DNA of 64,000 nucleotides from Aestuariibacter sp. A3R04 (GCF_018860805.1 NZ_JAHKQR010000011.1:1-64000); one strand, 5' to 3'. Positions 1 through 9,402 are shown, counted from the stretch's first letter. A program made the numbers and translations. The notes: a model not told the origin generated them from the sequence alone.

Positions 1-210
1 AAAAACATGCCAAACGCAATGACATTGAGGCATCAAACCGTCGAGCATCCCTTTGGCACAATAAAGCAATGGGCAGGAACGCAACAACTACTGACAAGAA
101 CATTAAAACATGTAAAAACAGAGGTAAGTTTGCAGGTCTTGGCATACAACTTCAAAAGAATGATGAATATCATGGGCGTTAGCGGTCTCATATCTGCAAT
201 GAAGACATGA
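1..210 (+). mobile_element. IS1182-like transposase, C-terminal end (cut by window edge)
   Basis: The frame is open from base 1, so the gene begins outside the window and only about 69 C-terminal residues are visible. They contain the tail of the DDE transposase domain typical of IS1182-type elements: a TVEHPFGTIKQW segment, then LLTR, a TEVSLQVLAYN stretch and KRMMNIMG. The HPFGTIK glutamate is the last acidic residue of the DDE triad in this family. I cannot tell whether the element is complete, because its left part is missing, and I could not identify a terminal inverted repeat to the right of the stop. Identification by motif memory, no search done. Confidence 0.75.
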
Positions 211-328
211 GAGTTGTGGAAACACTCATTCAAAAACGATAGTGACCTCAGAATTACTGTATTATTCAATTTAAAACAGCAACCATAAATATGAGTTTTC
301 ACACGGCCTGAACACAAAGCAGACTGAA

Positions 329-655
329 GTGACGGCAAGTGATAAACCCTCGAAAACCCTGCTCCGAGAATACAAAGATGCCAATGAAGAAATGCAAAGA
401 TTAAAAAATGCACTTACCACTGCTGAAAGTAACTTAGAGACATTCCAGACGACAAATTCAGAACTTCTGAGTAATTACCAAATTTTAGAGACAAAACTCA
501 ATACGCTGAATGATAAAAAAAGCGAAGCAGAAAAGGTGCGTGAAGGGTTACCGGGCGAAGCCGTAGTGGTAATAGAAGAGATCCTCTCTCATTATCAAGA
601 AAACCTTATTGCATTAAAGAGTAGTATTCTTGAAGCATCAGTCACACCCGAATAA
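329..655 (+). CDS. Small coiled-coil hypothetical protein
   Basis: A 108-residue, highly charged, helix-forming protein with no signal peptide, membrane segment or cysteine; residues about 10-75 look like a coiled coil (E, K, L and N rich heptads). I do not recognise the family. The start is GTG at 329 without a clear ribosome binding site, and the same frame stays open upstream toward the transposase tail, so the gene may have lost its original 5' end when the insertion sequence arrived. A 9-bp inverted repeat overlaps its stop. It stands alone, facing the convergent mscS-family gene. Confidence 0.5.
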   Translation: MTASDKPSKTLLREYKDANEEMQRLKNALTTAESNLETFQTTNSELLSNYQILETKLNTLNDKKSEAEKVREGLPGEAVVVIEEILSHYQENLIALKSSILEASVTPE

Positions 656-670
656 TTATCAGGGTGTGAC
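641..670. terminator. Inverted repeat between convergent genes
   Basis: GTCACACCC (641-649) pairs perfectly with GGGTGTGAC (662-670) across a 12-base loop. It sits where the coiled-coil ORF and the minus-strand MscS gene converge. There is no T-run on either side, so it is at best a weak terminator. Confidence 0.4.
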
Positions 671-681
671 TGTAAAGGCGA

Positions 682-1512
682 TTATGCGTTCTCGTTAACC
701 ACAATGACTTTGCGGTGTGGGAACGGTATCTCTATGTTCGCTTCGTCCAGGGCTTTCTTAATTTGCTCAGGTACTGAGAAACGGATATCGAAGTAGTGTT
801 CGCCGTGACAGAAGGGGCGCACGATGAAATCAACAGAACTGTCGTTGAGCGTAGATACTTCAACAAACGGCGCCGGATCTTTCAGTACATGTGGGTGATC
901 GGCCAGTACTTTGTCGATAACGGCACGAGCAGCATCGGTGTTTTCGTTGTAGGCAATACCAAAGGTCATGTCGACACCACGGATCTCGTGGTGTGAATGG
1001 TTCACGATTTGCTCACCCCAAATCTGACTGTTTGGAATGATAATTTGCTGATTATCAAAGGTTTGCAAAATAGTGGTAAATAAATCTACTTCCGTAACTT
1101 TACCAAATTTACCTGCCGCATCTACGAAATCGTCCACTTTGTACGGACGGAAAATAAGTAACATGACACCCGCAGCAAGATTAGACAATGTGCCTTGAAG
1201 TGCTAAGCCAACGGCTAATCCCGCTGCGCCGAGAAGAGCAATGATGGATGCTGTTTGAACACCAAACCGGTTCAGTACCGCAATGCCGACAAAGGCCAGT
1301 ATGGTGTATTTAGCCACACTGCCGAAAAACTTAAATAGTGTGTCGTCCAACTGGGGGTGACGGTTGGCGATGGATACAATGAGTTTATATGCCTTTCCTG
1401 CTACCCATAGTCCGATGATCAGAATGAGCAAAGCAAGTAAGATATTAGTTGCCCATGCTAAAGCGCCAGGTAGATATTGATTAACGTCCAGTGAAGCAAT
1501 GAATTCTTCCAT
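682..1512 (-). CDS. Small-conductance mechanosensitive channel, MscS family
   Basis: An MscS-type channel of about 276 residues that opens under membrane tension and releases solutes in hypo-osmotic shock. The N-terminus has three membrane helices; the pore-lining third helix is the glycine/alanine-rich run around GAAGLAVGLALQGTLSNLAAG, followed by the beta domain (FRPYKVDDFVDA, IIIPNSQIWGEQIVN) and the alpha/beta C-terminal cage ending in PFPHRKV. Length matches E. coli MscS (286). I prefer ATG at 1512 to the TTG at 1539, because a GAGGA ribosome binding site lies about 8 bases upstream of it. It is monocistronic, with divergent transcription from the flavoprotein gene. Confidence 0.9.
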   Translation of the reverse strand: MEEFIASLDVNQYLPGALAWATNILLALLILIIGLWVAGKAYKLIVSIANRHPQLDDTLFKFFGSVAKYTILAFVGIAVLNRFGVQTASIIALLGAAGLAVGLALQGTLSNLAAGVMLLIFRPYKVDDFVDAAGKFGKVTEVDLFTTILQTFDNQQIIIPNSQIWGEQIVNHSHHEIRGVDMTFGIAYNENTDAARAVIDKVLADHPHVLKDPAPFVEVSTLNDSSVDFIVRPFCHGEHYFDIRFSVPEQIKKALDEANIEIPFPHRKVIVVNENA

Positions 1513-1820
1513 GGTGTAGATTCCTCTGTTTAACAACAAGTGAATGAATGTACTGCTGCGTAATATCTCAGCTTGGTGGACAGTTATAAGCTAACGCCAC
1601 AATGTTTAGTATTGTTAAAAAGTATTAAAATTTATATTTTTCGACTAAAGAATGAGAGAAAATCATGAAAAAACAGACCGATCTGAAGACCTGGTACTCT
1701 GATTGGTATGTAAATCTATTACAGTAGGCAGAGGATGAATTGAGTTTACCGCATCAATCGAAACATGATTGATGTTACAATACCGCGTTTAAAAATGGTG
1801 ATGCAAAAGGTAGTGACCCA
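1513..1820. other. Divergent intergenic region
   Basis: About 310 bases between the MscS gene (leftward) and the flavoprotein gene (rightward). It is AT-rich around 1610-1660 and should hold both promoters. An ATG at 1801 opens a seven-codon frame that stops inside the GTG start of the next gene; I do not treat it as a gene. No operator or RNA is recognisable. Confidence 0.4.
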
Positions 1821-3002
1821 GTGAAAAAATGCGATGTTGTGGTAATTGGAGCGGGAGCCGCTGGGTTATTTTGTGCGGCTCAGGCAGGTGTCCGAGGGCG
1901 CAGTGTTGAAGTGCTCGACCACGCAAAAAAAGTAGGCCGCAAAATACTCATGTCAGGCGGTGGCCGCTGTAACTTTACTAATATATACGCAGGGCCTGAG
2001 AACTTTCTATCGCAAAACCCTCACTTTTGTAAATCGGCACTGAGTCGCTACACCCAGCGGGATTTCATCAGTCTTGTTGCTGAATACGGCATTGCCTATC
2101 ACGAGAAAACCTTAGGGCAGCTTTTTTGTGATGACAGCGCAAAAGACATTGTCGATTTGTTGCTAAAAGAGTGTGAAAAAGCGGGAGTTACTATCACCAC
2201 ACGATGCGACATTCTCCAGGTGGAAAAGTCAGGGAGCGGGTTTGTTTTGTCAACGTCAAACGGTGAATATGCCTGCGAGTCTTTGGTCATCGCCACTGGC
2301 GGCCTCAGTATGCCAAAGCTGGGTGCCACTCCCTTCGGATACAAAATTGCCGAGCAGTTCGGCCTGAATGTTTTACCCACTCGCGCGGCCCTTGTGCCTT
2401 TTACCTTACACGATAAAGATAAGGATACACTGGCAGAACTCAGTGGAATCGCTGTTGATGTTTACGCCAGTTGCAATGACACCACGTTCAAAGAAGCCAT
2501 GCTATTTACTCACCGAGGTTTAAGTGGCCCAGCCATGTTGCAAATATCCAGTTATTGGCAAGCGGGTGATACATTGAGTATCAATACATTGCCAAACGAA
2601 GATGCTGCAACAATTATTCAAACCGCACGCAGCGACACGCCTGACGCGCTTTTAGCAACCTGTTTAAACAAAGTGTTTCCCAAGCGTATGGTGCAGAGTT
2701 TTATCGATTATCACCATTGGCGAAACGTGCCGGTCAAACAGTTATCTCACAGTGAGTGCGATACCATCGCACACACCCTAGAAAACTGGGAAATACAACC
2801 CAATGGCACAGAAGGTTACCGAACAGCAGAAGTCACCATTGGTGGCGTAGATACTAACGAACTTTCATCAAAAACCATGATGGCGAAAAACGTCGATGGG
2901 CTTTACTTCATTGGTGAAGTGGTCGATGTCACCGGCTGGCTGGGCGGCTTTAATTTCCAGTGGGCGTGGAGCAGTGGTTGGGCGGCTGGGCAGGTTGTGT
3001 AA
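1821..3002 (+). CDS. NAD(P)/FAD-dependent oxidoreductase, HI0933/YhiN (BaiN/RdsA) family
   Basis: A cytosolic flavoprotein of 393 residues in the HI0933-like family. The N-terminal dinucleotide-binding fold is clear (VVVIGAGAAGLFCAAQAG at residues 5-22), followed by the family signature SGGGRCNFTN near residue 45 and a C-terminal FAD-contacting segment ending GEVVDVTGWLGGFNFQWAW. Members of the family include enzymes proposed to reduce steroid or thiol-linked substrates; the substrate here cannot be read from sequence. The start is GTG at 1821 with AAGG about 11 bases upstream. Full length, no operon partner. Confidence 0.88.
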   Translation: MKKCDVVVIGAGAAGLFCAAQAGVRGRSVEVLDHAKKVGRKILMSGGGRCNFTNIYAGPENFLSQNPHFCKSALSRYTQRDFISLVAEYGIAYHEKTLGQLFCDDSAKDIVDLLLKECEKAGVTITTRCDILQVEKSGSGFVLSTSNGEYACESLVIATGGLSMPKLGATPFGYKIAEQFGLNVLPTRAALVPFTLHDKDKDTLAELSGIAVDVYASCNDTTFKEAMLFTHRGLSGPAMLQISSYWQAGDTLSINTLPNEDAATIIQTARSDTPDALLATCLNKVFPKRMVQSFIDYHHWRNVPVKQLSHSECDTIAHTLENWEIQPNGTEGYRTAEVTIGGVDTNELSSKTMMAKNVDGLYFIGEVVDVTGWLGGFNFQWAWSSGWAAGQVV

Positions 3003-3125
3003 TAGTTATTTACCTCAAAAGTCTATCCATCCCACTCTTTCCTGTAGCTAAGGTTTTGGTTGGTGCTAATGTGTGAAAAATGTCATTAAGGTGAGTTTTT
3101 TCTCCCACACAGGAATACATAAACA

Positions 3126-3773
3126 ATGAAATCTTTAATAGCTCAAACCCAAGCCAAAGTTGATGCCGGCAGAAAGAACAACCCGGAATTTATGGCTGGT
3201 GTAGATAAAGAAATAGAAAAGGCGAAAGCTTTGCAACAAGGTGAATCGGCGCTGCTGGTGGGTGAAAGAGCGCCATTGTTTACTTTACCAGCCCCCTCTG
3301 GCGAGCAAGTTTCACTGCAAAATTATTTAGATCAAGGCCCGGTAGTACTCACTTTTTATCGCGGAAGTTGGTGCCCGTATTGCAACTTACAATTAAACGC
3401 TTTAAAGCTACGTATTGGTGATATTACCTCCTTGGGGGCGAAGCTGATTGCCATTAGCCCGGAACGACCTGATGGCACGCTTAGCGCTGAAGAGATAAGT
3501 GAGCTGCCTTTTTCAGTCTTATCTGATCAAGATGCAGAGGTCGCTGCAAACTATGGCGTCGCGTGGCAAGTGCCTGATTTTTTGCTTGAGCATATGCGCG
3601 TAGATCGCGGTCTCGATTTGCAGGAAATAAACAATGGCAACGCCACCATTTTGCCCATTCCCGCGACCTTTGTGTTAAATCAAGACGGAGAGGTTGTATG
3701 GCGATATGTGGATGTGGACTACAGAACCCGCTCGGAGCCTGATGACATCATTAATACGCTAAAAGCTATTTAA
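3126..3773 (+). CDS. Peroxiredoxin-like (AhpC/TSA) protein
   Basis: A 215-residue thioredoxin-fold protein. The active-site strand and loop FYRGSWCPYCNLQLNAL contains a CxxC pair, with the first cysteine in the peroxidatic position of AhpC/TSA peroxiredoxins. The thioredoxin-fold cis-proline region follows (ATILPIPATFVLNQDG). An N-terminal helix of about 45 residues precedes the domain, as in the peroxiredoxin-like group that reduces peroxides with thiol donors. Start ATG at 3126; the upstream AGGAATACATAAACA offers a distant ribosome binding site. It stands alone between the flavoprotein gene and a decayed region. Confidence 0.82.
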   Translation: MKSLIAQTQAKVDAGRKNNPEFMAGVDKEIEKAKALQQGESALLVGERAPLFTLPAPSGEQVSLQNYLDQGPVVLTFYRGSWCPYCNLQLNALKLRIGDITSLGAKLIAISPERPDGTLSAEEISELPFSVLSDQDAEVAANYGVAWQVPDFLLEHMRVDRGLDLQEINNGNATILPIPATFVLNQDGEVVWRYVDVDYRTRSEPDDIINTLKAI

Positions 3774-3869
3774 AAACGCAATAGTAAATATGTGATTTCA
3801 GGTGTTTTTGTTTGCACTTTTTGTAATGAAAAGTGTCCTCTACTGGAACTACACCAAGTCACGTGTTTT

Positions 3870-4140
3870 ATGCATGAAATGAGTGAGTATTTACTGTTTT
3901 TTCTTAGCGCATTAGGCGCCTTTAATGGTTTTGTTTTGGCAGGGTATGTTGCGCTGACCCGGCGCGCAACATTAAGCTATTGGTTCTTATCTGCACTTTA
4001 TAATATTGATTGTCGTTACCATAACGTTTGGGGTTGTGTTCCCATACAATAGCAATATCGAGCTGTGGACAGATTACGTATATCGGATCGTGAACGTCAA
4101 TTGGTTGTTATATCTCTCGCTTTCATGGTGATTCCGAATT
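3870..4140 (+). pseudogene. Remnant of a membrane protein (possible AraC-type membrane sensor N-terminus)
   Basis: From ATG 3870 the frame encodes a membrane helix (LLFFLSALGAFNGFVLAGYVAL) and the start of a second. The frame then drifts into a stop at 4052, but a +1 shift near 4000 restores another about 45 hydrophobic residues (IIVVTITFGVVFPYNSN, then NWLLYLSL) up to about 4135. This is how a broken gene looks. FFLSALGAFNG resembles the first helix of AraC regulators with a membrane sensor, but the DNA-binding part is absent, so that name is only a guess. Confidence 0.4.
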
Positions 4141-4160
4141 ACCTGCAGGGGTGAGTTTTA

Positions 4161-4406
4161 GTGAAAGATCGCCGTATAACCGGTTATCCGGCTCACTTCG
4201 AAAATCAGTCTAAAGCTTATTTCCAAGAATTGCCGTTTCTGATTGAGGCGACAATTGAAAAGCATGGAGGCATATTCTCTCATGCGGCGCGCAATAAAGC
4301 GCATGTGGAAGTTGATGGTCGAATTGTTACGGGCCAAAACCATCTTTCATCAGCTGATGTTGCTAAACGCGTTATAAGTATTATTGAAAGTGGAGAAAAC
4401 CTGTAA
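4161..4406 (+). pseudogene. C-terminal fragment of a DJ-1/PfpI (Hsp31-type) protein
   Basis: The 81 residues match the last third of DJ-1/PfpI family proteins: RRITGYP, ELPFLIEATIEKHGG and VEVDGRIVTGQN, followed by a helix with AEVAKR-like residues. The catalytic cysteine and the N-terminal two thirds are missing, so it cannot be a working amidotransferase or glyoxalase. The GTG at 4161 has AGGGG upstream by chance or design. It lies directly after another gene fragment, and the following 200 bases (4407-4617) have no recognisable feature: the whole 3.8-4.6 kb stretch appears to be eroding. Confidence 0.6.
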
Positions 4407-4617
4407 CAGGTTAAGGAGTTGCTGTTAGGAAATCCAGTCACTGACGATAGTGAGTCATTCCCATTTTGTTCGCGGGTGTTTCAGTGCACTTGCGAGCAAG
4501 GTTGTCGTGTTTTGTGTATCTTCACTCTATAAGTTAAAAGGAACGAATGTTGCTTAAGCACCTTGTTGTAGATAATAAAGCAGGGGGTAAATCGCACCTG
4601 CAGTAATAGGTGGGATT

Positions 4618-7600
4618 TTGGAAACAGGTTGGTTGTTATTTGCTGCTCTATTAGTTTTTTGTATGCAAGCAGGCTTTTTATGCCTGGAAACAGGGAAAGT
4701 TCGTACTAAAAACAGTATTAACGTTGCGGCCAAAAACCTTTCAGATTTTATTTTTTCATCCATAATTTTTTGGCTATTCGGATTTGCCATCATGTTTGGC
4801 AAGTCGTTTATGGGCTATTTCGGTTCATCCGGGTTTCTTTTTGGTGCAAACCAAACTGCCTGGCAGTATAGCTTTTTCCTGTTTCAGTTAATGTTCTGCG
4901 GTACCACGGCCACACTGGTGTCCGGTGCGGTGGCCGAGCGTATGTCCTATCGTGGTTATTTGTTAATTACCGTTGTGTTATGTACGCTTATTTATCCCTT
5001 TGTAGGGCACTGGGCTTGGAGTTCTCTTTATTCATCACAAAACCTTGGTTGGCTTGAAAGTCTTGGCTTTATTGACTTTGCTGGTTCCACCGTCGTTCAC
5101 TCTGTAGGCGGTTGGGTAAGCCTGGCTGCAATTATAGTATTGGGCGCAAGAAAAGGCCGCTTTGATGATACACACAAATTTCCTTCCGGTAGTAACCTGC
5201 CACTTTCCGTTCTGGGTACATTACTAATATGGCTCGGTTGGTTTGGTTTTAATGGCGGTAGTACACTTGCTCTCACTGAGGAAGTACCGGTTATATTGGT
5301 TAATACGTGTTTAGCTGCGTCCTTCGGTGGGCTTAGCGCCAGTGTGTTGTTTGTTTTCCGACATCGTTTTTTGGATGTCAGTATTATGCTCAACGGTGTG
5401 ATCGCCGGGCTGGTAGCCATCACCGCTAGTGCCAACGTCGTTACCCCTGCTTCTGCAGCACTGATCGGCATCGTCGGTGGGCTTGTTATGTACGCAGGGG
5501 AATACATACTACTGAGATTTCGGCTTGATGATGCTCTGGGCGTCGTTCCTGCTCACTTATTTGCAGGTATCTTGGGAACACTTGCTGTGGCTGTCTTCCA
5601 TAAAAGCATCGTGATCTTTAGTCATGCTTTTTGGTTGCAACTCGGGGTTCAGGTACTCGGTATTATTGCTATTGGCTTTTATAGCTTTACGTTGGCGTGG
5701 CTGGGACTAAAACTAATTAACCGCTTTGTTCCGCTTAGGGTGAGTGCAGAACAGGAATATCTCGGTATGAACGTCACTGAACACAATGCAACTACAGAAC
5801 TGCTTGATTTACTAAATTCGATGGGGCTCCAGGAGCAACAGGCTAATTTTAGTGAGCGCGTCCAGGAAGAGCCCTTTACCGAAGTGGGTCAAATTGCACG
5901 ACAATACAACCGCGTTATAGAGCGAGTACAGTTCGAGATGGGTCAACGGGATGCGTTACTGCAGGATTTCAAAAGCAGCGAAAAACGTAAAAGTGCTATT
6001 CTCAACTCGTCAATGGACAGCATTGTTACAATTAACCTGGATGGTATTATTCTCGAATTTAATCCAGCTTCTGAACGAACATTTGGCTGTCTGCAGTCGA
6101 AAGCGATAAACCGGAATTTCATTGCGCTATTTGTCACTGAAAAAGATCAGAATTCTGTTACTGAAAGCTTGAAAAGTAAATTTGTCACATCCAGTGGTTT
6201 ATTGATCAACCGTCGTAATACGCTAACGCTCAGGCGCGCCACCGGAGATACTTTTCCAGCTGAAATAGCCGTCACTGGAACTACTTTTGGCAGTAATATC
6301 AGTAATGAGTTTACCTTGCATATTCGCGATGTTACTCGTCAACGTCGGTTACAGGAGAAGTTACGGGAGCTAGCATACAGTGATCCTTTAACTGGCCTAT
6401 ATAACAGAACATTTTTTCTTGATGCCCTAAGCGTTGCTTTGCGAAGAATACATCAGAAAGGTGACTCGGTAGCGGTCTTTTTTCTCGATTTGGATCGCTT
6501 TAAGAAAATAAACGACACCCTGGGTCATAAAGCGGGTGATGAATTGCTTACCGAAGTAGCCACAAGATTAACTAAAGTGACCCGCCAGAGCGATACTATC
6601 TGTCGTTGGGGCGGAGACGAGTTTGTAATAATGATGACTGGCACCCATCATGAAGCTTCGGTTGTCACTAGCGCGACTCAAATTTTGCAAGTGATGCGCG
6701 AAGTGGTCAACCTTGAAGGAAGGGAGCTGAAAATTCCTACGAGCATTGGGATCAGTATATCTAATGATGCTAGTTGTCAGCCAATGACGCTTATTCAGCA
6801 GGCTGACATTGCCATGTATAATGCCAAACAAGCGGGGCGAGATAACTTTAAACTCTTTGAACAGAAGATGGCGAAATCTGCATCAGAGCAGTTCAACTTT
6901 GAACAAACGCTACGTCAGGCAATTCAATCAGCACACCAATTTACAATGCTCTATCAACCTAAAGTAAATAAACAGAAACAGGTTGTCGGTCTTGAGGCGT
7001 TAGTCCGCCTTGAACTTAACCACGGTCAATTCACTTCGCCAGCAAAATTTATCCCTATTGCTGAAGAGTCCGGTCAGATAGTAGCACTTGAAGAAATAAT
7101 TATACGCTTGGTTTTTAAACAGCTAGCAAGCTGGCATAAGCAATACCCGGGAATACCCCGAGTTTCAATAAACCTGTCGGGTATACATCTTCTTTCAGAT
7201 ACCTTCCTGCCTTTTTTGACCTACTGCATGAATCACTATGAAGTTCCCGGAAGGTGGCTTGAATTTGAAGTCACGGAGAGCGTCTTTCTAAATGATATTG
7301 ATCACTGCATCGAAGTGTTAAAGATTCTACAAGGGATGGAGATTGAAATTTCCATTGATGATTTCGGTACGGGCTACTCTTCATTAAACTACCTTAAAAA
7401 TTTACCGGTTGATGTCCTTAAAATAGATCGCTCTTTTGTCATTGAATGCGCTAAACACAAAGATGATGCAAAGATTTGCTCTACAATCATTGAACTTGCG
7501 TCCACATTAGGCCTCACGACCATCGCCGAAGGTGTTGAAAATCAGGCCCAGTTTGATTTTCTGTCTAAACAGGGATGTATCAATTTTCAAGGTTATTATT

Positions 7601-7671
7601 TTTATCGGCCACTGTCGGTGGAGCGGATCGACGATTTACTCGCCTCGATGTATGAGGCAGAGCAAAAATAA
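4618..7671 (+). CDS. Ammonium transporter fused to PAS-GGDEF-EAL
   Basis: A 1017-residue inner-membrane fusion. Residues about 1-385 are an Amt/Rh channel (FCMQAGFLCLETG, GAVAERMSYRGY, DFAGSTVVHSVGGW, DDALGVVPAHLFAG), 440-575 a linker and PAS domain, 575-745 a GGDEF domain with intact GGDEF (665-669) and I-site RQSD (656-659), and 775-1010 an EAL domain with EAL (793-795), DDFGTGYSS (from 914) and EGVE. Both halves look catalytically complete, so it may sense ammonium and set cyclic di-GMP. The assigned TTG at 4618 has AGGTGG upstream, but a better start (AAAAGG then ATG at 4547) is in another frame, so a 1-base 5' frameshift near 4589 is possible. Confidence 0.9.
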   Translation: METGWLLFAALLVFCMQAGFLCLETGKVRTKNSINVAAKNLSDFIFSSIIFWLFGFAIMFGKSFMGYFGSSGFLFGANQTAWQYSFFLFQLMFCGTTATLVSGAVAERMSYRGYLLITVVLCTLIYPFVGHWAWSSLYSSQNLGWLESLGFIDFAGSTVVHSVGGWVSLAAIIVLGARKGRFDDTHKFPSGSNLPLSVLGTLLIWLGWFGFNGGSTLALTEEVPVILVNTCLAASFGGLSASVLFVFRHRFLDVSIMLNGVIAGLVAITASANVVTPASAALIGIVGGLVMYAGEYILLRFRLDDALGVVPAHLFAGILGTLAVAVFHKSIVIFSHAFWLQLGVQVLGIIAIGFYSFTLAWLGLKLINRFVPLRVSAEQEYLGMNVTEHNATTELLDLLNSMGLQEQQANFSERVQEEPFTEVGQIARQYNRVIERVQFEMGQRDALLQDFKSSEKRKSAILNSSMDSIVTINLDGIILEFNPASERTFGCLQSKAINRNFIALFVTEKDQNSVTESLKSKFVTSSGLLINRRNTLTLRRATGDTFPAEIAVTGTTFGSNISNEFTLHIRDVTRQRRLQEKLRELAYSDPLTGLYNRTFFLDALSVALRRIHQKGDSVAVFFLDLDRFKKINDTLGHKAGDELLTEVATRLTKVTRQSDTICRWGGDEFVIMMTGTHHEASVVTSATQILQVMREVVNLEGRELKIPTSIGISISNDASCQPMTLIQQADIAMYNAKQAGRDNFKLFEQKMAKSASEQFNFEQTLRQAIQSAHQFTMLYQPKVNKQKQVVGLEALVRLELNHGQFTSPAKFIPIAEESGQIVALEEIIIRLVFKQLASWHKQYPGIPRVSINLSGIHLLSDTFLPFLTYCMNHYEVPGRWLEFEVTESVFLNDIDHCIEVLKILQGMEIEISIDDFGTGYSSLNYLKNLPVDVLKIDRSFVIECAKHKDDAKICSTIIELASTLGLTTIAEGVENQAQFDFLSKQGCINFQGYYFYRPLSVERIDDLLASMYEAEQK

Positions 7672-7848
7672 CGAAGACTGACGCAACTTACTTCTTCTGG
7701 AGCTAGTAATGTTTGCGCCATAATCGCTAAAATAGATTTACACGATTGTTTTATATCTGTATTTTTAATCTGTTTTGTGGTTCATAATTACCCTAAATAA
7801 TCGACTGGCAAGATTAACTTGCCGGCTTTACTTATTGAGGAATGTATT

Positions 7849-9330
7849 ATGAGTCAGTGCCCTTTTTCAAAAAACGCTTCTACATCTGTGCCGTTGACCA
7901 GCAGTAACGGTGCGCCGGTTGCTTCCGATAATCAGAGTCGAACGGCGGGACGGCGTGGGCCGGTTACCTTCGACAATCACTATTTATTTGAAAAGCTGGC
8001 CCATTTTAATCGCGAGCGCATTCCTGAGCGAGTGGTGCACGCCAGAGGCAGTGCTGCTTACGGAACCTTTACCGTAACCCGTAGCTTGTCTGATTACACC
8101 ATCGCTGATTTCTTGCAGGAAGAAGGCGCACAAACACCCGTTTTCTTACGATTTTCCACGGTGGGCGGTGGACAGGATTCCAGTGACTATGCCCGCGACC
8201 CTCGCGGATTTGCGGTGAAGTTCTACACCGAACAGGGAAACTGGGACATGGTAGGTAACAATACACCAGTGTTTTTCTTGCGCGACGGGATCAAGTTCCC
8301 CGATTTTATTCACAGCCAGAAAAAGAACCCGCGTACTAACTTGCCAGATCCTCAGGCAATTTATGAGTTCTGGGCGAACAACCCTCAATCGTTGCATCAG
8401 TCTACCATTTTGATGTCAGACCGCGGCATTCCCTTGTCGTATCGTCACGTTAACGGTTACAGCTCGCATACCTTAAGTTTCTGGAACAAGCAAGGCGAGC
8501 GATACTGGGTTAAATGGCACTTTAAAACTAATCAGGGTATTAAAACGCTGACCAACGAAGAAGCTGCCCGTATGCCTGCATTTGGCGCGCAACAAGATTT
8601 GGTAGCAAGTATCGACAACGGCGACTTTCCTTCCTGGACAGTGAATGTACAAATCATGACGGAAGAGGAAGCTAAACACTATCGGATCAATCCTTTTGAT
8701 GTAACAAAAGTGTGGTCACACAGCGATTTTCCGTTAATCGAAGTGGGGCAATTGGAACTGAATCGCAACGTAGACAATTATTTTGCTGAAACTGAGCAGG
8801 TTGCTTTTGCGCCGAGTAATCTCGTACCCGGTATTGGTGCTTCACCTGACAGAATGTTGCAGGCAAGATTGTTGGCATATCAGGATGCTCATCGCTACCG
8901 CGTGGGTGCTAATGTGAATCAAATTCCGGTAAACACGCCGCGATGCCCGGTTCACAACTATCAGCGCGATGGGGCATTTGCCGGTATTCAGCCTGCGTTG
9001 GCGGGAAGTGGCGCAAACTTCTACCCGAATAATCGAAGTGAGCATGGTGCGCCAGCAGAAGTCGTAAGCGTTGCTGAGCCAGCCATGCCACTTGAAGAAG
9101 ATGCATGGTTGGATGTGCATGACATTCAGGATGAGGATAATTTTTCCCAGGCTGGTGATTTATTCCGCATGATGTCGGATGATCAAAAGCGCCAGTTGGT
9201 GAACAATATTGCTGAAGGTTTAAGCCAGGCAACGTCCGATGTCCAAGAGGCTATGTTCAGTCAATATGACCAGGCCGACCCGGCGTACGGGTTAATGGTG
9301 AGAGCCGCGGTTGCGAAGCAAAGCGGCTAA
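7849..9330 (+). CDS. katA: Catalase, small-subunit heme type
   Basis: A 493-residue monofunctional heme catalase that dismutates hydrogen peroxide. The distal histidine is H64 in ERVVHARGSAAYG, the distal asparagine N137 in VGNNTPVFF, and the heme-ligand tyrosine Y344 in LLAYQDAHRYRVG. The length and absence of a C-terminal flavodoxin-like domain place it with small-subunit catalases. The ATG at 7849 is preferred to 7819, because GAGGA sits 7 bases upstream and MSQCPFSKN is a typical N-terminus. Transcribed alone and closed by a strong terminator. The symbol katA follows the subfamily; the species may use another name. Confidence 0.93.
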   Translation: MSQCPFSKNASTSVPLTSSNGAPVASDNQSRTAGRRGPVTFDNHYLFEKLAHFNRERIPERVVHARGSAAYGTFTVTRSLSDYTIADFLQEEGAQTPVFLRFSTVGGGQDSSDYARDPRGFAVKFYTEQGNWDMVGNNTPVFFLRDGIKFPDFIHSQKKNPRTNLPDPQAIYEFWANNPQSLHQSTILMSDRGIPLSYRHVNGYSSHTLSFWNKQGERYWVKWHFKTNQGIKTLTNEEAARMPAFGAQQDLVASIDNGDFPSWTVNVQIMTEEEAKHYRINPFDVTKVWSHSDFPLIEVGQLELNRNVDNYFAETEQVAFAPSNLVPGIGASPDRMLQARLLAYQDAHRYRVGANVNQIPVNTPRCPVHNYQRDGAFAGIQPALAGSGANFYPNNRSEHGAPAEVVSVAEPAMPLEEDAWLDVHDIQDEDNFSQAGDLFRMMSDDQKRQLVNNIAEGLSQATSDVQEAMFSQYDQADPAYGLMVRAAVAKQSG

Positions 9331-9367
9331 CGGATACTGTTTGGCATTAGTATTGATAAAAGCAGAG

Positions 9368-9402
9368 AAAAAAGCGCGGCGATGAGAATCGTCGCGCTTT
9401 TT
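9368..9402 (+). terminator. Intrinsic terminator after catalase
   Basis: A GC-rich stem AAAAGCGCGGCGA / TCGTCGCGCTTTT with a 6-base loop (9383-9388) and A- and T-runs on its two flanks. It can work for both the catalase gene and the convergent TPR gene operon. Confidence 0.88.

Noticed and set aside
33..413. 126-residue minus-strand frame over the transposase tail and coiled-coil ORF
   Set aside because: No family features, runs antisense across two better-supported frames, and no ribosome binding site.
5097..5507. Minus-strand frame of 136 residues inside the Amt domain
   Set aside because: Complete shadow of the Amt coding frame; composition is the mirror of membrane helices.
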